Assembly: GCA_903813345.2 (NCBI GenBank)
Contig: CAIIXF020000001.1
Coordinates: 14,341,915-14,405,914 of the forward strand
Origin: Owenia fusiformis
Lineage: Eukaryota; Annelida; Polychaeta; Sabellida; Oweniidae
Length of the DNA: 64,000 nucleotides
Direction of reading: 5' to 3'
In this document: piece by piece, positions 50,065-63,800 of the stretch
How positions within the stretch are numbered: position 1 is the first letter of the stretch
Layout of the letters: every line of letters begins with the position of its first letter
Made by a program: the position numbers and the translations under genes
The notes under the pieces: generated by a model
Seen by the model: the letters and a program-made list of their open reading frames with translations, nothing else
Databases searched by the model: none
What the model was told of the DNA's origin: nothing

Positions 50065-51035
50065 TTACATTTTTCATTGCTCCTGTACAATACATCTGAT
50101 TCTAGCTTTAAACATTCTGCATCAAAATATATTTTTTCCTTCATCCGCCATGTATGCAGCAATTTCACATACTATAAATCACAATGACAGTCTTATAGAC
50201 ACTACATGTAATTATCAACATTTATATATTTTCCCATATACATTTTCATATAAAAACTGTTATTTTAGATTTCACTAAGTATTGATTGAAGTTACATTAT
50301 ATATGGTTATGGTTGGGACAAGGTACTGTTACAGACATTTCAACATGCTAAGACTATACATATTAACGGCATAACGTTATGGGATATGTTCCAAAAATCT
50401 CCAAGTACAAACTGTATGAGTCTCATTTGATATAATCACTTAAAATGAAAACATTTGTACCTGTATTAATTTATCATGGTTTACAGTAGTTTCGTTTACT
50501 TTAACATCATCAAGACAATTTTTATACTCCTCCAATTTGAAATTTATGTATTAGTAGATATATACTAAGAAGCACCGTAGGAGGGTAGCAACATACAAAT
50601 TATTCAGATAATACACATGCTATAAGGTAAGTAATGCACACAATAATACAAAGCAAACAAATACACAGGAGATTTCTTAAAATGAGAACTACTGTGTGTA
50701 TTATTACATAGTACTATCATCTAGACTACAAATGACAAAGATGTCCATAAATAAATTTCAGAACAAATCCCTACCCTTGTAGGTTTTATAAAACATTCTC
50801 AGGTATTTCCGTTTCCAGAGATTTAAATAATTTTCAAAGTATTTTAATAAGAAAACTGAGAAATACATTCTTTCTGAAAATTCTGTTTTTAGGTTCTCAC
50901 CTTACCTCATCTTTAGTTCTGATTACCTTTATCTTTAACTGTCATATTTTTATTATCAAATAATGAGAAATGTTACGACAGAATCAGCAAGTGTTAATAC
51001 ATCATTTATCAGCTAATGAAACCATTATTATTGCT

Positions 51036-51041
51036 TTTATT
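51036..51041 (-). promoter_or_regulatory. Candidate polyadenylation signal for the CCDC50-like gene
   Basis: This is the first AATAAA on the minus strand after the TGA at 51718, which would make a 3' UTR of about 680 nt. A second AATAAA lies near 50950. No transcript evidence is available, so this is only the nearest plausible signal. Confidence 0.25.
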
Positions 51042-51154
51042 ACAAATGTCTAACAGGTGTGAAAAAATCATTGTTTACAACATACAATATAACATAGGTT
51101 ATTACACGGTAGAGGAGGATGGATTTTTTGAATGAATAAAACTTTCTCAGAAAA

Positions 51155-51245
51155 TAAAAGTGATATTTGAAAATCCCATATTTAATCCTGTATTCACAAA
51201 ATTCCATGTTCAATCCTGTATTCACAAAATCCCTTATTCAGTCCA
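51155..51245. repeat. 29-bp tandem repeat, 3 units
   Basis: The unit AATCCTGTATTCACAAAAT plus TCCATGTTC is repeated three times. It lies inside the predicted 3' UTR of the CCDC50-like gene. Confidence 0.75.
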
Positions 51246-51717
51246 ATTTTAGTCTAAATTCTGTATTCACCCATAGCCAAGACTTTATGAGATTTGGTAT
51301 ATGACATTGAAGTCAATTTTCTCACATAGCTATGAACTTATTAATATCGTTGTTTTGATCTCATACCTACAATTGTAACTTCTCCATTCTGAAGTATTTC
51401 CTATACTCCATTAATACTGGTATATGTTGCTTGATCCTCAAGACATCTTTGACACCATAGCATTTTCTATTGCAAGCCAGGTGCCAGGTAGGGCATTCAA
51501 ATAATAACAATGTTTCACATGAGCTGACACAATCTATATGTATTCATCAAGAACTTGGCAATCTTCTCCAAAATAATTTGAGTGACCTTTGATACAGTGC
51601 AACTAACTTTGTTAAGCCTTCCACCACATTTATATACTAAGAACATGATTTTTCCACAGTAAGTTCAACCATAATTCAGTCATAGTGGATTTCCTGAACT
51701 GTCAACAACATCAAAAA

Positions 51718-51899
51718 TCACTGTTGTTTGCAGCTACTGCGTTTTGAATTTCCAGGGGTCTTTTTTCCACTTCCGCTGTTTCGTTTACTCTTATCAGGAG
51801 GGGTCCTTCGTTGTCCGGCAACAGGCATCAGAACAGGAGAATCTGGTCGCTCCTCTTCAGGAGTATCATCATAACTTGTAATGTGTGGAGGGTCATTTA
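51718..51899 (-). CDS. CCDC50: CCDC50-like terminal exon O with stop
   Basis: 182 nt, acceptor tttcatttccag. It reads NDPPHITSYDDTPEEERPDS, then PVLMPVAGQRRTPPDKSKRN, ending in a basic Ser/Lys tail KTPGNSKRSSCKQQ and TGA at 51718-51720. It lies 2.6 kb from exon N. Confidence 0.85.
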
Positions 51900-54800
51900 C
51901 TGGAAATGAAATCACATGTAAATGGGGTCATTTAGAAATATAAATCCTTGAATAAATCCTCACTAATTAATGCCAAAATCAGCAAGAAATGGATTGAGTA
52001 TACAATTAAGCGATCGATCGAGACATGAAACGAACACATACAAAAACAGCGGCCTTATGAGAAAAACAACATTCATGACAACCTATGAACTTTATCTCAA
52101 TATAGTAAAATACAATGTGAAATGGGTCAAGGGCTTTACAATCAATAACATATCAAAAACACCATGTGTATCTTGGATAACACAATTTGATGTGCAGTCT
52201 GAGCCTGTATTTGTGAATGCAACCTTCGGCTATCGGCTACCGGATTGACCAACTATTTTATGGGCAACTCATTTAAATATGAATAGTAGGCCTCCCTGCC
52301 ACTTTTCCTTTCATATTCAAATGAGTTGGTCATAAATAATTAGGTTAATCGGCAGCCGACATCCGTCATTTGCATTCGCGAATACAAGCTGAGTTTGAGT
52401 CTGTGCTTGACTTTAATGCAAAACTCCTTGAATATTTTACATGGTCGGAATACCTTATTGTCTGAACTGTCTATCTTGTGTACTAAAAACAGTAAGACAT
52501 ATCATCATACATTCCTTTTGCACTATATTTACATAAAGATAAGTTTCCCTTTCTATCAATCATCTAGCAATATACCAACACTTATGGATGTAAACAATTT
52601 AATATTTAATTAATAAATGTAAATAGAATATATCAAAAATGTTCCATATATAGAACTACTGTATTATATCATGTGTCATGAATCTTTTTGATACAAAAAT
52701 GTGTAAATTAGATAAATTGGCAAAAATTAGTAAGATTAGATCTGAATTCTGGTAACTAATTTGTTGTTAGGAGGTTATGCAAAAAGTATGACACCTTGTC
52801 ATTAAAAACAACATTTTGGATATAGAACCCTTTCTCAATCTTAAACTTATTTTCTTTTAAAAGTCAGACTAGCAGAATATAACAGACTTTCACCCCCTTC
52901 CCAAATGTAAGAATATATATATTCTGTAGTATAAAGTATAGATACAATGAGAAACAAAATAGATACAATGAGAAACAAAATAGATACAATGAGAAACAAA
53001 ATAGATGCAATAAGAAACAAAAGTTCATTTTCAATTTTTATCTTTAGGAATTTAATAGATAGTTTATTTGTTGAATATTATCTCTAAAGTAAATAAGTAA
53101 TATAGTGGATCAACTGAAGAGCATACACGCTTTGATAAGAATTTTAATAGTGGATGTCAAATATCATAACTTATCAATGGCAATCTACTTAGTAATCATA
53201 AAATAGTACCCCAGACTGAAGTAACATACTCCTATCTAACTTACTCCTATAAGTTGACAAATGAAGAGCTACAACAAATCTGAATGCATATTTGGAAATT
53301 ATATTAAGTAGACAAAAAATATTTTAAATTCATCCTCAATACTCATCCATGAAATTCTATAAAGAAGTAAGATGAACCAGGAAAATAAATATATGTATAT
53401 GTTTATGGATACGCCTCAAGCACCTCTCATTAAATTACTGATAGATTATTGAGAATGTATTTTCAGTTCTTTTTGAGACACAAGTTGATAAGTATTTCAT
53501 GTTAAGAGTATTTCAATAAAGGTTGTACAGAAAACACACTACTTCTGTGCAGCCTACTACATGTAAACAAAGGAAACAGAGATTAAGAACAAACAGAGAT
53601 CTCAAATGTCAATTGCAATAAACTTGATGATAACCGTTAAGTATTAAGCAATAAGCAATAAAGGTGCACAAGACTATTCCCAATTTATTACTTTAATGTT
53701 ACATCCAGTACTTCCTTTCCTTGTAATAAAGACAAAGGGGTCGACTCAAGACTTATTTTACAAATAATCATTAATGGGCCATTTCCTGTAATTCTGATCC
53801 AATATTTCCCCAAAATATTTTCAATTTGCAACAAACAAAATCAATAAACCTTCATTTCTGTAAAAATATGAAAGCTTAAAATATCACTCATGCAGAAAGT
53901 GAATTATATGTTCCTTAAGTTTTTTTTCGGAAAAAAGGTTCACTAAAAATGTTTTTATGTGGAAAAGCTTGCTTTTGACCTTTTAAGCCCATTCATCTTC
54001 ATAATATCATCTTTTTCATGAATGAAAATACTAATTGCAAGAATGTTTCCATTTCTGCCTTTCAAAATTTATCATTTCACCATTTTATAGACTTTTCACC
54101 AATGCAGGAGCACTTTGTATCAATGAATATGTGTATAAATGAACGCTAATATGTTCTCCCCCTTGATTTCAAGAGGATGAACGTTTGTACATAAAAATGC
54201 ACAAAGTTGAGCTAGTCGTCTGGAACATCTTGTTGAGTTGCTCAACGGAGCCGAGTTTTAAGTTGCTAAAGAACAATTCAAATATCATTCAGACAAAAAA
54301 AGGTATGCAACATTTTGTGAATGTTACAGTTGAGGGGAGAACATAATTATTTGACACCCTGTATACTTGTGTTTAAATGAACACTTATATAATTGAACAT
54401 GTGTATAAATGAATGCTTTTATAAGTAAACAAATGAACACTTGTATTTATGAACACTTGTAAAAGTGAACACTTGTTATATAAATATACATTTGTAATGT
54501 ACACTTGTATAACTAAACACTTGTACAAATGAACATGCATTTATTATTCACCTGGTTGCTGTGCATAATCTCTGTAAGCAGGATTCCATGTGTTCTGCCC
54601 TCTATCTTCTGATTAAAACATTAAAAACACAAGTGTTAGGTACGTGTGAACACTGACTACAAACAACATTGATATAAACTACACATGTGATATTAGTAAA
54701 AAATTAAATAATACAACATAAAAATTAAAGATTAAATACCAAAATATTTTTTTATGTTATTTGCATGTGTTTTGATTCATAATAAGATACAAACTACAAA

Positions 54801-57800
54801 ATCAAATACAGTGTGCACAAAAGAATGGAATAAAGGGTACATATGAACTCAAAGCAAAGCAATGAAGAAATACTGTTGTTTTTACCTTCGTTACTTTGGT
54901 TTGAAGAAACAGGGTGGTGATCCCAAGTCTGCACCTCTAAAGGCTCAGGTTCACTGGACTCAACATAGGGGACTCTGGTATCAGGATTTTTATTTCTCCT
55001 GAAAATATATTCCTGTCATTTTCACCATGGTCATCTTCGCATGCTCAGTCTTCACTGCGTTCATCGACGGGAGCGGGGTGAACGAAGAAGACCATGGGTA
55101 AGATTGTACTTAATCCAGCAAGATATTATCTAATCAGCGTCTACTGTCTAGACTCTAGACATGTTTAACTGAGATTTATATTCTAATTTCAATTCAGATT
55201 AATACATATTACTGTCTTACCATACATTTGTACCTTGACTACTGCACATGGACCATCAAATAGATGGCCTAATTTACAGATTGAAGTTGTACAATTTATT
55301 AAGGTAAATTCAATGCTGTATATGTGAATATAGATTTTTTACAAAACATAGATTCTTTTTAATATTTAGATTTATTGGGCAAATACCATATTGTATTTTA
55401 AGTTCTTTTGAGTAACACTAATACAAATTAAATATAGTTCAAATATACCTAAAAGTTGGATCAATGACCTCAGCAATGTTGAATGGGCCGGATGAAGCTC
55501 CAGTAGTGACCTCTGGTGAATGACTCTCTTCTCTCCTGAAGAAAAGAAACCATTGATTTATTACATTTTCAGGGATGTCAGCAAATGTATTAATTTATAA
55601 GGCATTAACACGCAAAATGCCATTTGTTAAAGATGCCGAATGCTGAACATTAACTGTCTAACACCAACTCCTGGCACAAAAAAGTTGGAGACTATAATTA
55701 CAATATGTCAACACTTGTGTTGGTGACATAATAAATTAACAAGGCATAGAGGCTTCCTCTTTCAAATGGACCAATGAAATTGTTAGATGCATGCACAGAG
55801 GGTATGATGAAGAAATGAAAGGGATTTTTCTTTCATGAGTACAAAGGCAGAGAAAATTCCAACAATTTGTGGATGAATCCCATATCAAAGAATCCCTCTA
55901 TACTATATGAAAGGATTGATATCAGTATGGCGAACTGAATTGAACACATGTTTCTCTTAAACCAGTTATCAAAAAATTCTGGAAATTTTACACATCGTCA
56001 ATGGTAACAATTTAATTTGAAAAACATATATCTCCTTTTCTCTATATTGTTTTAGAAAACACATCATACACTTCTGTTGTTCTTGGCATCTATCCCAACC
56101 TCATTGGAACAAAATGATATATACACAATGTGTTTATGTCTCTCAATATTGTAATTGTACAAAGGAAGGTTTGCATGGTTCATTTAAAAAAGTATCTTGT
56201 TAATGAAAAGGTTGACACTTTAATATATCTATTTTTGGTGGTTTTGTTTTGATTTTTTGAATACTTTTTGTTAAATGAACCAAACTTTCCTTTGTATAAC
56301 TATAATATTGAGAGGTCTAAGAAAATGTTCTATATGCTATTTTGTTCCAAAAAGGTTCGGAAAGATTTATAATCATACCTGTAAAGCTGAGTGCCATTAC
56401 TACTATGGCTGGGGCTGGAGAGTGGTTCAGCCTGAAATCGTCTGGGTGAGTCCTGATCTACACTACTGAAATATAACACAGGAGGTAATTTTAAAGATAT
56501 TTTTGACTAAACTGTCTTCTAATAAAATATTTGGAGAATTACGGCATTACAACTGGCATTATAATGTTATGTTGATTTATGTATATGAATAAGAACATGT
56601 ATATGAATATCAGTCAATAAAAGATACTAACATTTAGGATTTAAACACAAATTTTTGTGACAATAAAGTGGTACTTACTTATTTGTATTTCTATCAGATC
56701 TATGCCTTCTCTCATTTGAGCCAAATGAAGGTCTTTCAGATCTCTCAATCGATCCATGCGATGGTCTTTCCAAGGAGCTATTTGAGTGTCTTTCCCCACT
56801 TGCTTCGATGACCTCTTGAGCAACAAGGTCATGACCTCTTGGCCTTGGCCTATCATGTAAACTTCGTGACCTTTCAGGACCCTCTGTAGTCTGGGGAAGT
56901 AAATCATTTAGATGGTCAAGATGGTTTGTTTTATGTCATCGCACAATATAGTCAATAAAGTTGAAAAGGGTGAAATGAAGATGAGATGAAGGTAAATAAG
57001 CTTGCAATAAACTGTCACAACCTGGTAGGTGCAAATGGTTTCAAAAGAATTACAATTAAAAACAGATACCAAACACTAATACTGAAGTTGACAGCTGATC
57101 TGTGGTTATAAATATAGTAATACAATCACATCACCAGTTCTTGTGGTTGAGTAATGAAACAAAATGGTTCATATAACTTTTAAAGAAAATTTTTTAGAAT
57201 AAAACTTTTTGTCAATGTTACACTTTATCAAATACATGTACAAGCAAAATGGATGTAATTTTCATTTATACAGTAAGTAATGCACTGTAATGCATGTTAA
57301 ATAAATATGTAGGTGTAATAAATAAATCTCTAAAAGATTCTCCTACCTGTTCCTGTTTTTGTTGTAAAGACATTTGACGCTGTTTGTATTTTTCCCGTAT
57401 TTTTCTCGCCTTCAGTTTTTCTTGCTCTTGTATAATTCTTGCTAATTCTGCATCTTGCTGTTCAATCACTTTCTGTGTGTCTTTTGTTGCACTTGCCCCT
57501 CTCTGTAAGAATAAAACAGAGTAACTAAGAGTCAAGTGTAAGCATGCAAGAATATTGCATGCAAGAATATCAACGTGCTGTGAAGATGATGTCAGATTTT
57601 CATCTGTGGTTAATCTTCTAAAATTGTTCGCGATTGTTTGATTAGTGGCACTTTCATGTACATGTTCGTTCAACAAAACCAGATATTCAGATATATTGAT
57701 TGAATTCAATGTTTCATTCTCTTCCATTTCCCTCACCCTGAACTCACTCTTATTGATGAAACTGATTTTATGGAAGTGCAAATTTAAAAAAAACAGTACA

Positions 57801-60800
57801 GTAAAAAAAGATTTCCATTCTGCCAAAAATGGGCTTTTACTATCAATCAACAATAAACAAAGTGATTATTCGTAGAATTTAGTGCAAAACATGTGAGACA
57901 TGCCTTATAGTTAGAAAAAGTTAATAGGTCTACTGTACATTCTACTGCAGCAGTACATTGGGTCTTACCTTATGTTCCTGTTCCTGTAGCAGCCTAGCTA
58001 GCTCCTGGAAAATGAATAAATGTGCATAAGTACATATTAATATTTCAGACACCAGGTCGCTCCTACAGATGTTTTGTTTGTGTAAAATCAGTTAAACTAT
58101 CATTTATTTAAATTCACATATGCAAGTGGGTGCAAATGGGTTTTCAAATTGGTGCAGAATTGTATATCAAAAATTTCAAACGCAATTTGCTTTCGTGAAG
58201 GAGATCGCACTGTACTTTATTTCTTTTTTAACAAAAAGTTTCATAGACACAACACTTTCAAATGGAATAATGAGATCCATAGATAAGATAGACGATCCTT
58301 CAAATCTCTCACCTCATCCTGGTGACGCTGTAGTTCATGTTGTTCTTCTTCAGTCATCTCAGTAGAGGGTTGAACATAAAAGTCTGAGAAATCACCCCTA
58401 TCTTCAATCTTCCCATCATTCCGCAGGGCTCTAGAAGTCAAACAATACATAGGTTAAGTGTAAAAACTATAAAGTACAATTGGCATCTACATCTATCTTA
58501 ATCCTTAGTAAGGTACTTAATTCTTGCACATCACATATGTATTAGTCATGGGTGCATCAATTTTCAATAAATTAATGTATTTCTTGTAAAAGTCCTGAGA
58601 ATCCTGGACAACCCTTTTTACTATCATTCACTATTATTGCAAACATTACATTAATAATAATAATAATAACCAACTAAAGTAAAAACTAAATTCTTTACCT
58701 TTCAGGACTTATCCTCTCTCTGGTACCAGCTGCTCCAATACCTAGAGTAAATAAGCGTTAGGGTAAGACTTACAGGTCATAAATTGTATCCCATGGTTTA
58801 ATTTACTAATCTTAAACACAAGCTAATCTTTACTAAATTTCACAATGCTTTTGCAAAATATGTGCATCCAAAGTTCTCAACTTGAAATTTCATACACATT
58901 CATATCACCCTGAGTTTAACTTATAGTATGTTTCTTTTCCTTACAAGGAGAGGATTGCAAGGATAAGAAGGATGATTACTATATGTTTATAATATTATAT
59001 TAAAAAACAAAAATATTTTTTCACCTGGTGAAAGCTGAGCTGCCGTTTGCTCCAGCTCCCTCTCAAGTCTTTGACGTTCTTTTGCTAACTCACGTTCACG
59101 TCGTCTTTGTAGATGTCGCTCATATTTTGCTTTCTCCTTTTGTTGTAATTCCATGGCTATTTTCTGTAAATATGTGAGAAGTAACGATAAGTTTCAGAGC
59201 ATCTAAATTAGAATCTATATGCACCTACATGTACATTAGAATTTGGGATAATGATATCAAATTAATCAAAGACTTATTGATAATGTAAAAATTTTCAACA
59301 AATTGAAAAAATAAACATCTTAAATAAAATAATTTTAGTATTTTACTGCTATTTATGAGATACATTGATAGGGATGGGGCGTTGCCTGAAACTACTTGCA
59401 ACAATAACATTTACAAGTTGTCAATGTTAGCATCATAATGATTGTTCTACTATCTGAAGTAAATTAGGTTCCATTCATGTTTCATACTAGGCCTATATAA
59501 TACCATTCATTTTTGAAGTTTTTTGTTCTGTTTTTTTTTGTTCCATCCCTCATGATTTTAAACTTTGATTTGGTCCTCATTGAATAACTATATGTTTTTT
59601 TCTGTCCCATCCCTCATGATGTTAAACTTTAATTTGGCCCTCATTGAATAACTATATGTTTTTTTCTAACCCATCCCTCATGATGTTAAACTTTGATTCG
59701 GTCGTCATTGAATAACTATATGTTTTTTTCTAACCCAAACCTCATGATGTTAAACTTTGATTTGGTCCTCATTGAATAACTATATGTTTTTTCTGTTCCA
59801 TCCCTCATGATGTTAAACTTTGATTTGGTCCTCATTGAATAACTATATGTTTTTTTCTGTCCCATCCCTCATGATGTTAAACTTTGATTTGGTCCTCATT
59901 GAATAACTATATGTTTTTTTCTGTCCCATCCCTCATGATGTTAAACTTTGATTTGGTCCTCATTGAATAACTATATGACTAACCTGGTCTTCTGTCTCTG
60001 TGGAATCAGATTTCTGTTGTTCCTCCAGCATCAGTTCTGCCATCACCTGTCTAGCAACTATCTCATCTTCATGGGCCCTGTAAACATATGTCTCCTGTTT
60101 ATACTTTCTGATTTATATTATTAAGAGATTAGCACTTGCATGTCTTGATGTAATGTTGTATATCGGTCCCTTAATTTTATAGAGCCACCACTGTAAACAT
60201 AGAGTACAGTTTATACTTCCTGTCACACATTTTTGAATTTTCCTGAAAGAAATCAAATTTGAAAATTCCGTCAAACTTTGGATAAAAATAAAAATCTTAT
60301 AAGGAAAATTACAAATTAAAATTGGAAACACTACAAAAAGTATATAACTATGGAAATTTAATTATAAAAACTTGAAAGCTTAGAGTTCCATCTGTCGTTC
60401 AACATTTTCTCTGAAACTGCATGGCTGTTAAGTTTTGCACACAAATAGCACAGAGAAACATTTAATAAATCAAATTGAAACCAAGCAAAACCAAACTGAG
60501 GCAAACCAAACACCAGTGTCAAGTCAACCTACGTGATTTACTCAAAATTTCTTTTTGGAATTTTCAAAAATGAAATTCAGACACTAATCTCATGTTTCAT
60601 TACATTGATTTTCTATTGATCTAAATGACATCTACTTTAAGATCCATGCAGAGTACTCATAAAAGTGTTCATTGAAGGAACAGTCCAATTTCATATCATT
60701 TTCTCAGAAATTTTTATCTTAATAAAAAATTAAACTGCTTCATAAAAAGTGGGAGGTGATAATTTGATAAAACAGATCTCAATTTACATATTTGTAATAG

Positions 60801-63800
60801 TAATTTGTGATGTCATAAATAACAACTACAATTACTTTTCTTACTCCAACTCCATCTTCTTCAAAATGAAATATTCTGGGCCTAATGAGTTCTTTAAGCT
60901 GAGGGAGGTTTAGGTCTAATATTTAGTAATTCAACATTTGAACTGTTCCCTTGAAAAAAGAGTAATCAAAAAATAAAGAAACATACTTTCGGACTCGTTC
61001 CTGCTCGGAGAGAACCATATCAGTCATAACATGACGGGCGACATCTTCATCCTCCAAGGCTCTAAACACAAGACAGGTCAATCAACAACATAAATAGCGG
61101 GTTTACACATAACAAGATACAACAACAATTCAAAGCAACAAACCAAAATCTATTTATGTATTCTTCTAAATATAGATATAAACACAAAGAGACAACAATA
61201 TACACACACTATAGTGGGATCCCTTATAGAAAGCAAGATAGTAAGGTATGAAATAGGGATTGGAGCAAAAAAGGTAGTAAGAAAACAATTTTATCAATAG
61301 ACTAGATGCGAGTAGAAAAAATCTTGATTTACGCCATTAAATATTCAAAATTCAGTCAAACTGATATCATATTTGGAATCTACATGTAAAAGTACATCTA
61401 GAAATATTGTTTCGAAAATTGTTTATCAAGTTTGAAGATTTAATTATTTTTGAAAGTGTGACTTCTAGTTCGGGTTGATTCTCCATAGAGCCCATGTTAC
61501 AAAATCACAAAAAGTGAAATATCTTTTCTTGTATTGGTCAGATAACATTTTCATTTACTGGACATATTTTGATTTTCATAACTATTAGATACATATGGGT
61601 AATATGAAAATTGAACCACTAAAACAGATGTAATTTAAGTTAAAGGGAACTTTCTACTATACCCGCCATGCTATCTGACCCGAACGAGCCACCTAGTGGT
61701 GAAACTGGTAACTACCTACTCGCATCTGCGTTATTGGATAAGATCATTTTATGTCTTAAAATTACAGTATTGATTAATCTGTTAATTGAATTATGGTTAG
61801 ATCCATGTTATTCTTTCCCTTATCCTCCTTTCCGTTATCAACATAAAGACATGCAATGCATTGTGGGTGACTTATACCTTCTTTGTTGTTCTTGTCTCTC
61901 AAGTTGCAGGCGTGCATGTATCTGCTTAGCAACTATTTCATCATTGCGTTCCCTAGAAAATACACATGATGGGTAAAAGAAGCCTGCCTAGTTAATATTG
62001 CGATGGATTTTGTAATTAATTTCATCAAGTCATCTTTGTATTTAATATAATATAAAGATTAAATTAAAATGACTGATTTTTTAACCCTTAAGCATCTAAG
62101 CACATTATGCATGGCCATACCAAGGGAGGGGGTTAATGTATAGTTGCCAATATTTACTTGAGTATCCTCTGAGCATTCCAGGTGTGAATTGAATAAAAGT
62201 GATAAATTAAAAGGTTTAAGGATATTTTGTTCAGCTTTGATTTATCTCATCCACTACCTCAAGGCATAATACTAATGAAAAGGGAAATTAACGAAACGGC
62301 AAATTAGCAAAAAAACATATTTTCCTTTTCATTGAACAATTTATATGTATTATTTATATTATTTCGCAAAGTTCAAAATGATATTTTATCCTAATTTTTT
62401 CTGATGGCCTCATCTTTTACCTTTTCCTCTCATAAGACAAATTACATTTCTTTAAGTAAAATGAACTGCGAGACTAATTAGGGACATGATCTAAAACTAA
62501 TGGCTGAGCTTTTGAAGCACTTCAGTGCCTGTCTGAATGTGATAACATTTAATGAGCAAACCACCAACCTTATCAAGAAAAGTTACCATAAACATATTTA
62601 GATTGTTAATATCGGGATGTGAGTCATTCATTCAGTGTAACAGTAGGCCACATATTGTGATGTAATATGATATAACTTTTTCTATATTAATAATATGTAA
62701 TAATTTTATGCAGATGTTTTTCTTGATTAAGATTTTTCTTTGTGTTAACGACAATGTGTGATTGCTCTTTAGTTTTTATCTAGTCCTTTTTCATTTGAAA
62801 ATTCATGAATTGTTTTGTAAAGATTCTGAAGATGAAAAATCTGATATGTCATTTCCACTGGGTCTAATGGTTCAGAAGCAACTGTAACAATGTGAATCAA
62901 GATAAATATGAGATGAGCATTAGATGTGACCCTCCCCCTCCTTGTGTTTGCTTTGCTGTTTATAACACTGAGATTGTGTAATGCTCCATAAACAAATAAA
63001 GCCAGAATCCAGATAGAGTTTCATGAATGGAATACTGAGTTGTACAATCCAGAGCCTACATTGAAGATGCTTTCCAGGCATCAATTTGTATATTGGACTA
63101 ATGAAACTTTTCAGCTTATCGTTTTGGGATTTATACTTTTTCTCATCTATTTCTATTTGGGTTACTTCCTAAAATAGGCCAGTGTGAGATATTTCAAGGT
63201 TTTGCATAATTGAATAAATGTATGTTCAACTGTTATATTTTAGTTCTGGGACACAGTTGGTTAGCATCCAAAGTGTTACATCAAGTTCAAGAGTCTAAGG
63301 GATAATCAGCAGAGAATGAGAATACATAATATGTGAAGTATATGTTACAACATGTACACATCATTCATTATGTAAAAACATCTAAACACTCTAGAAAGCA
63401 TACAGTTACCAGTTTGAACATTTTCGTTCTAAAAATAATGAATCCAATTAAGAGATATTAGGTGTACTGATTATTTCTTCATAATTTCAACATTCTTTGA
63501 ATATGATGAGTCTAAGGAGGGTGGGGCTTATAAGAGCATGGGGCAGTTTTATTATGGGTGATGTTATATACCACTAAGAATGGGACGCACAATGCGTTTT
63601 ACTTGGATATTCAATAATATTGGAATGTGCAGAGCATCATAAAGAATCGGGACAATAATTTCCATCAAAACTTAACTGAAAGGATTCTGGGATTGAAAAT
63701 GTTCAAACTGTCATCCAGGGCTCTGTTAAATACATAAATATGTGGTAGCAAAGTACATACTGTCTCCTCAAACTCTCTAGCTGCCTCATTCGCTCCATCT

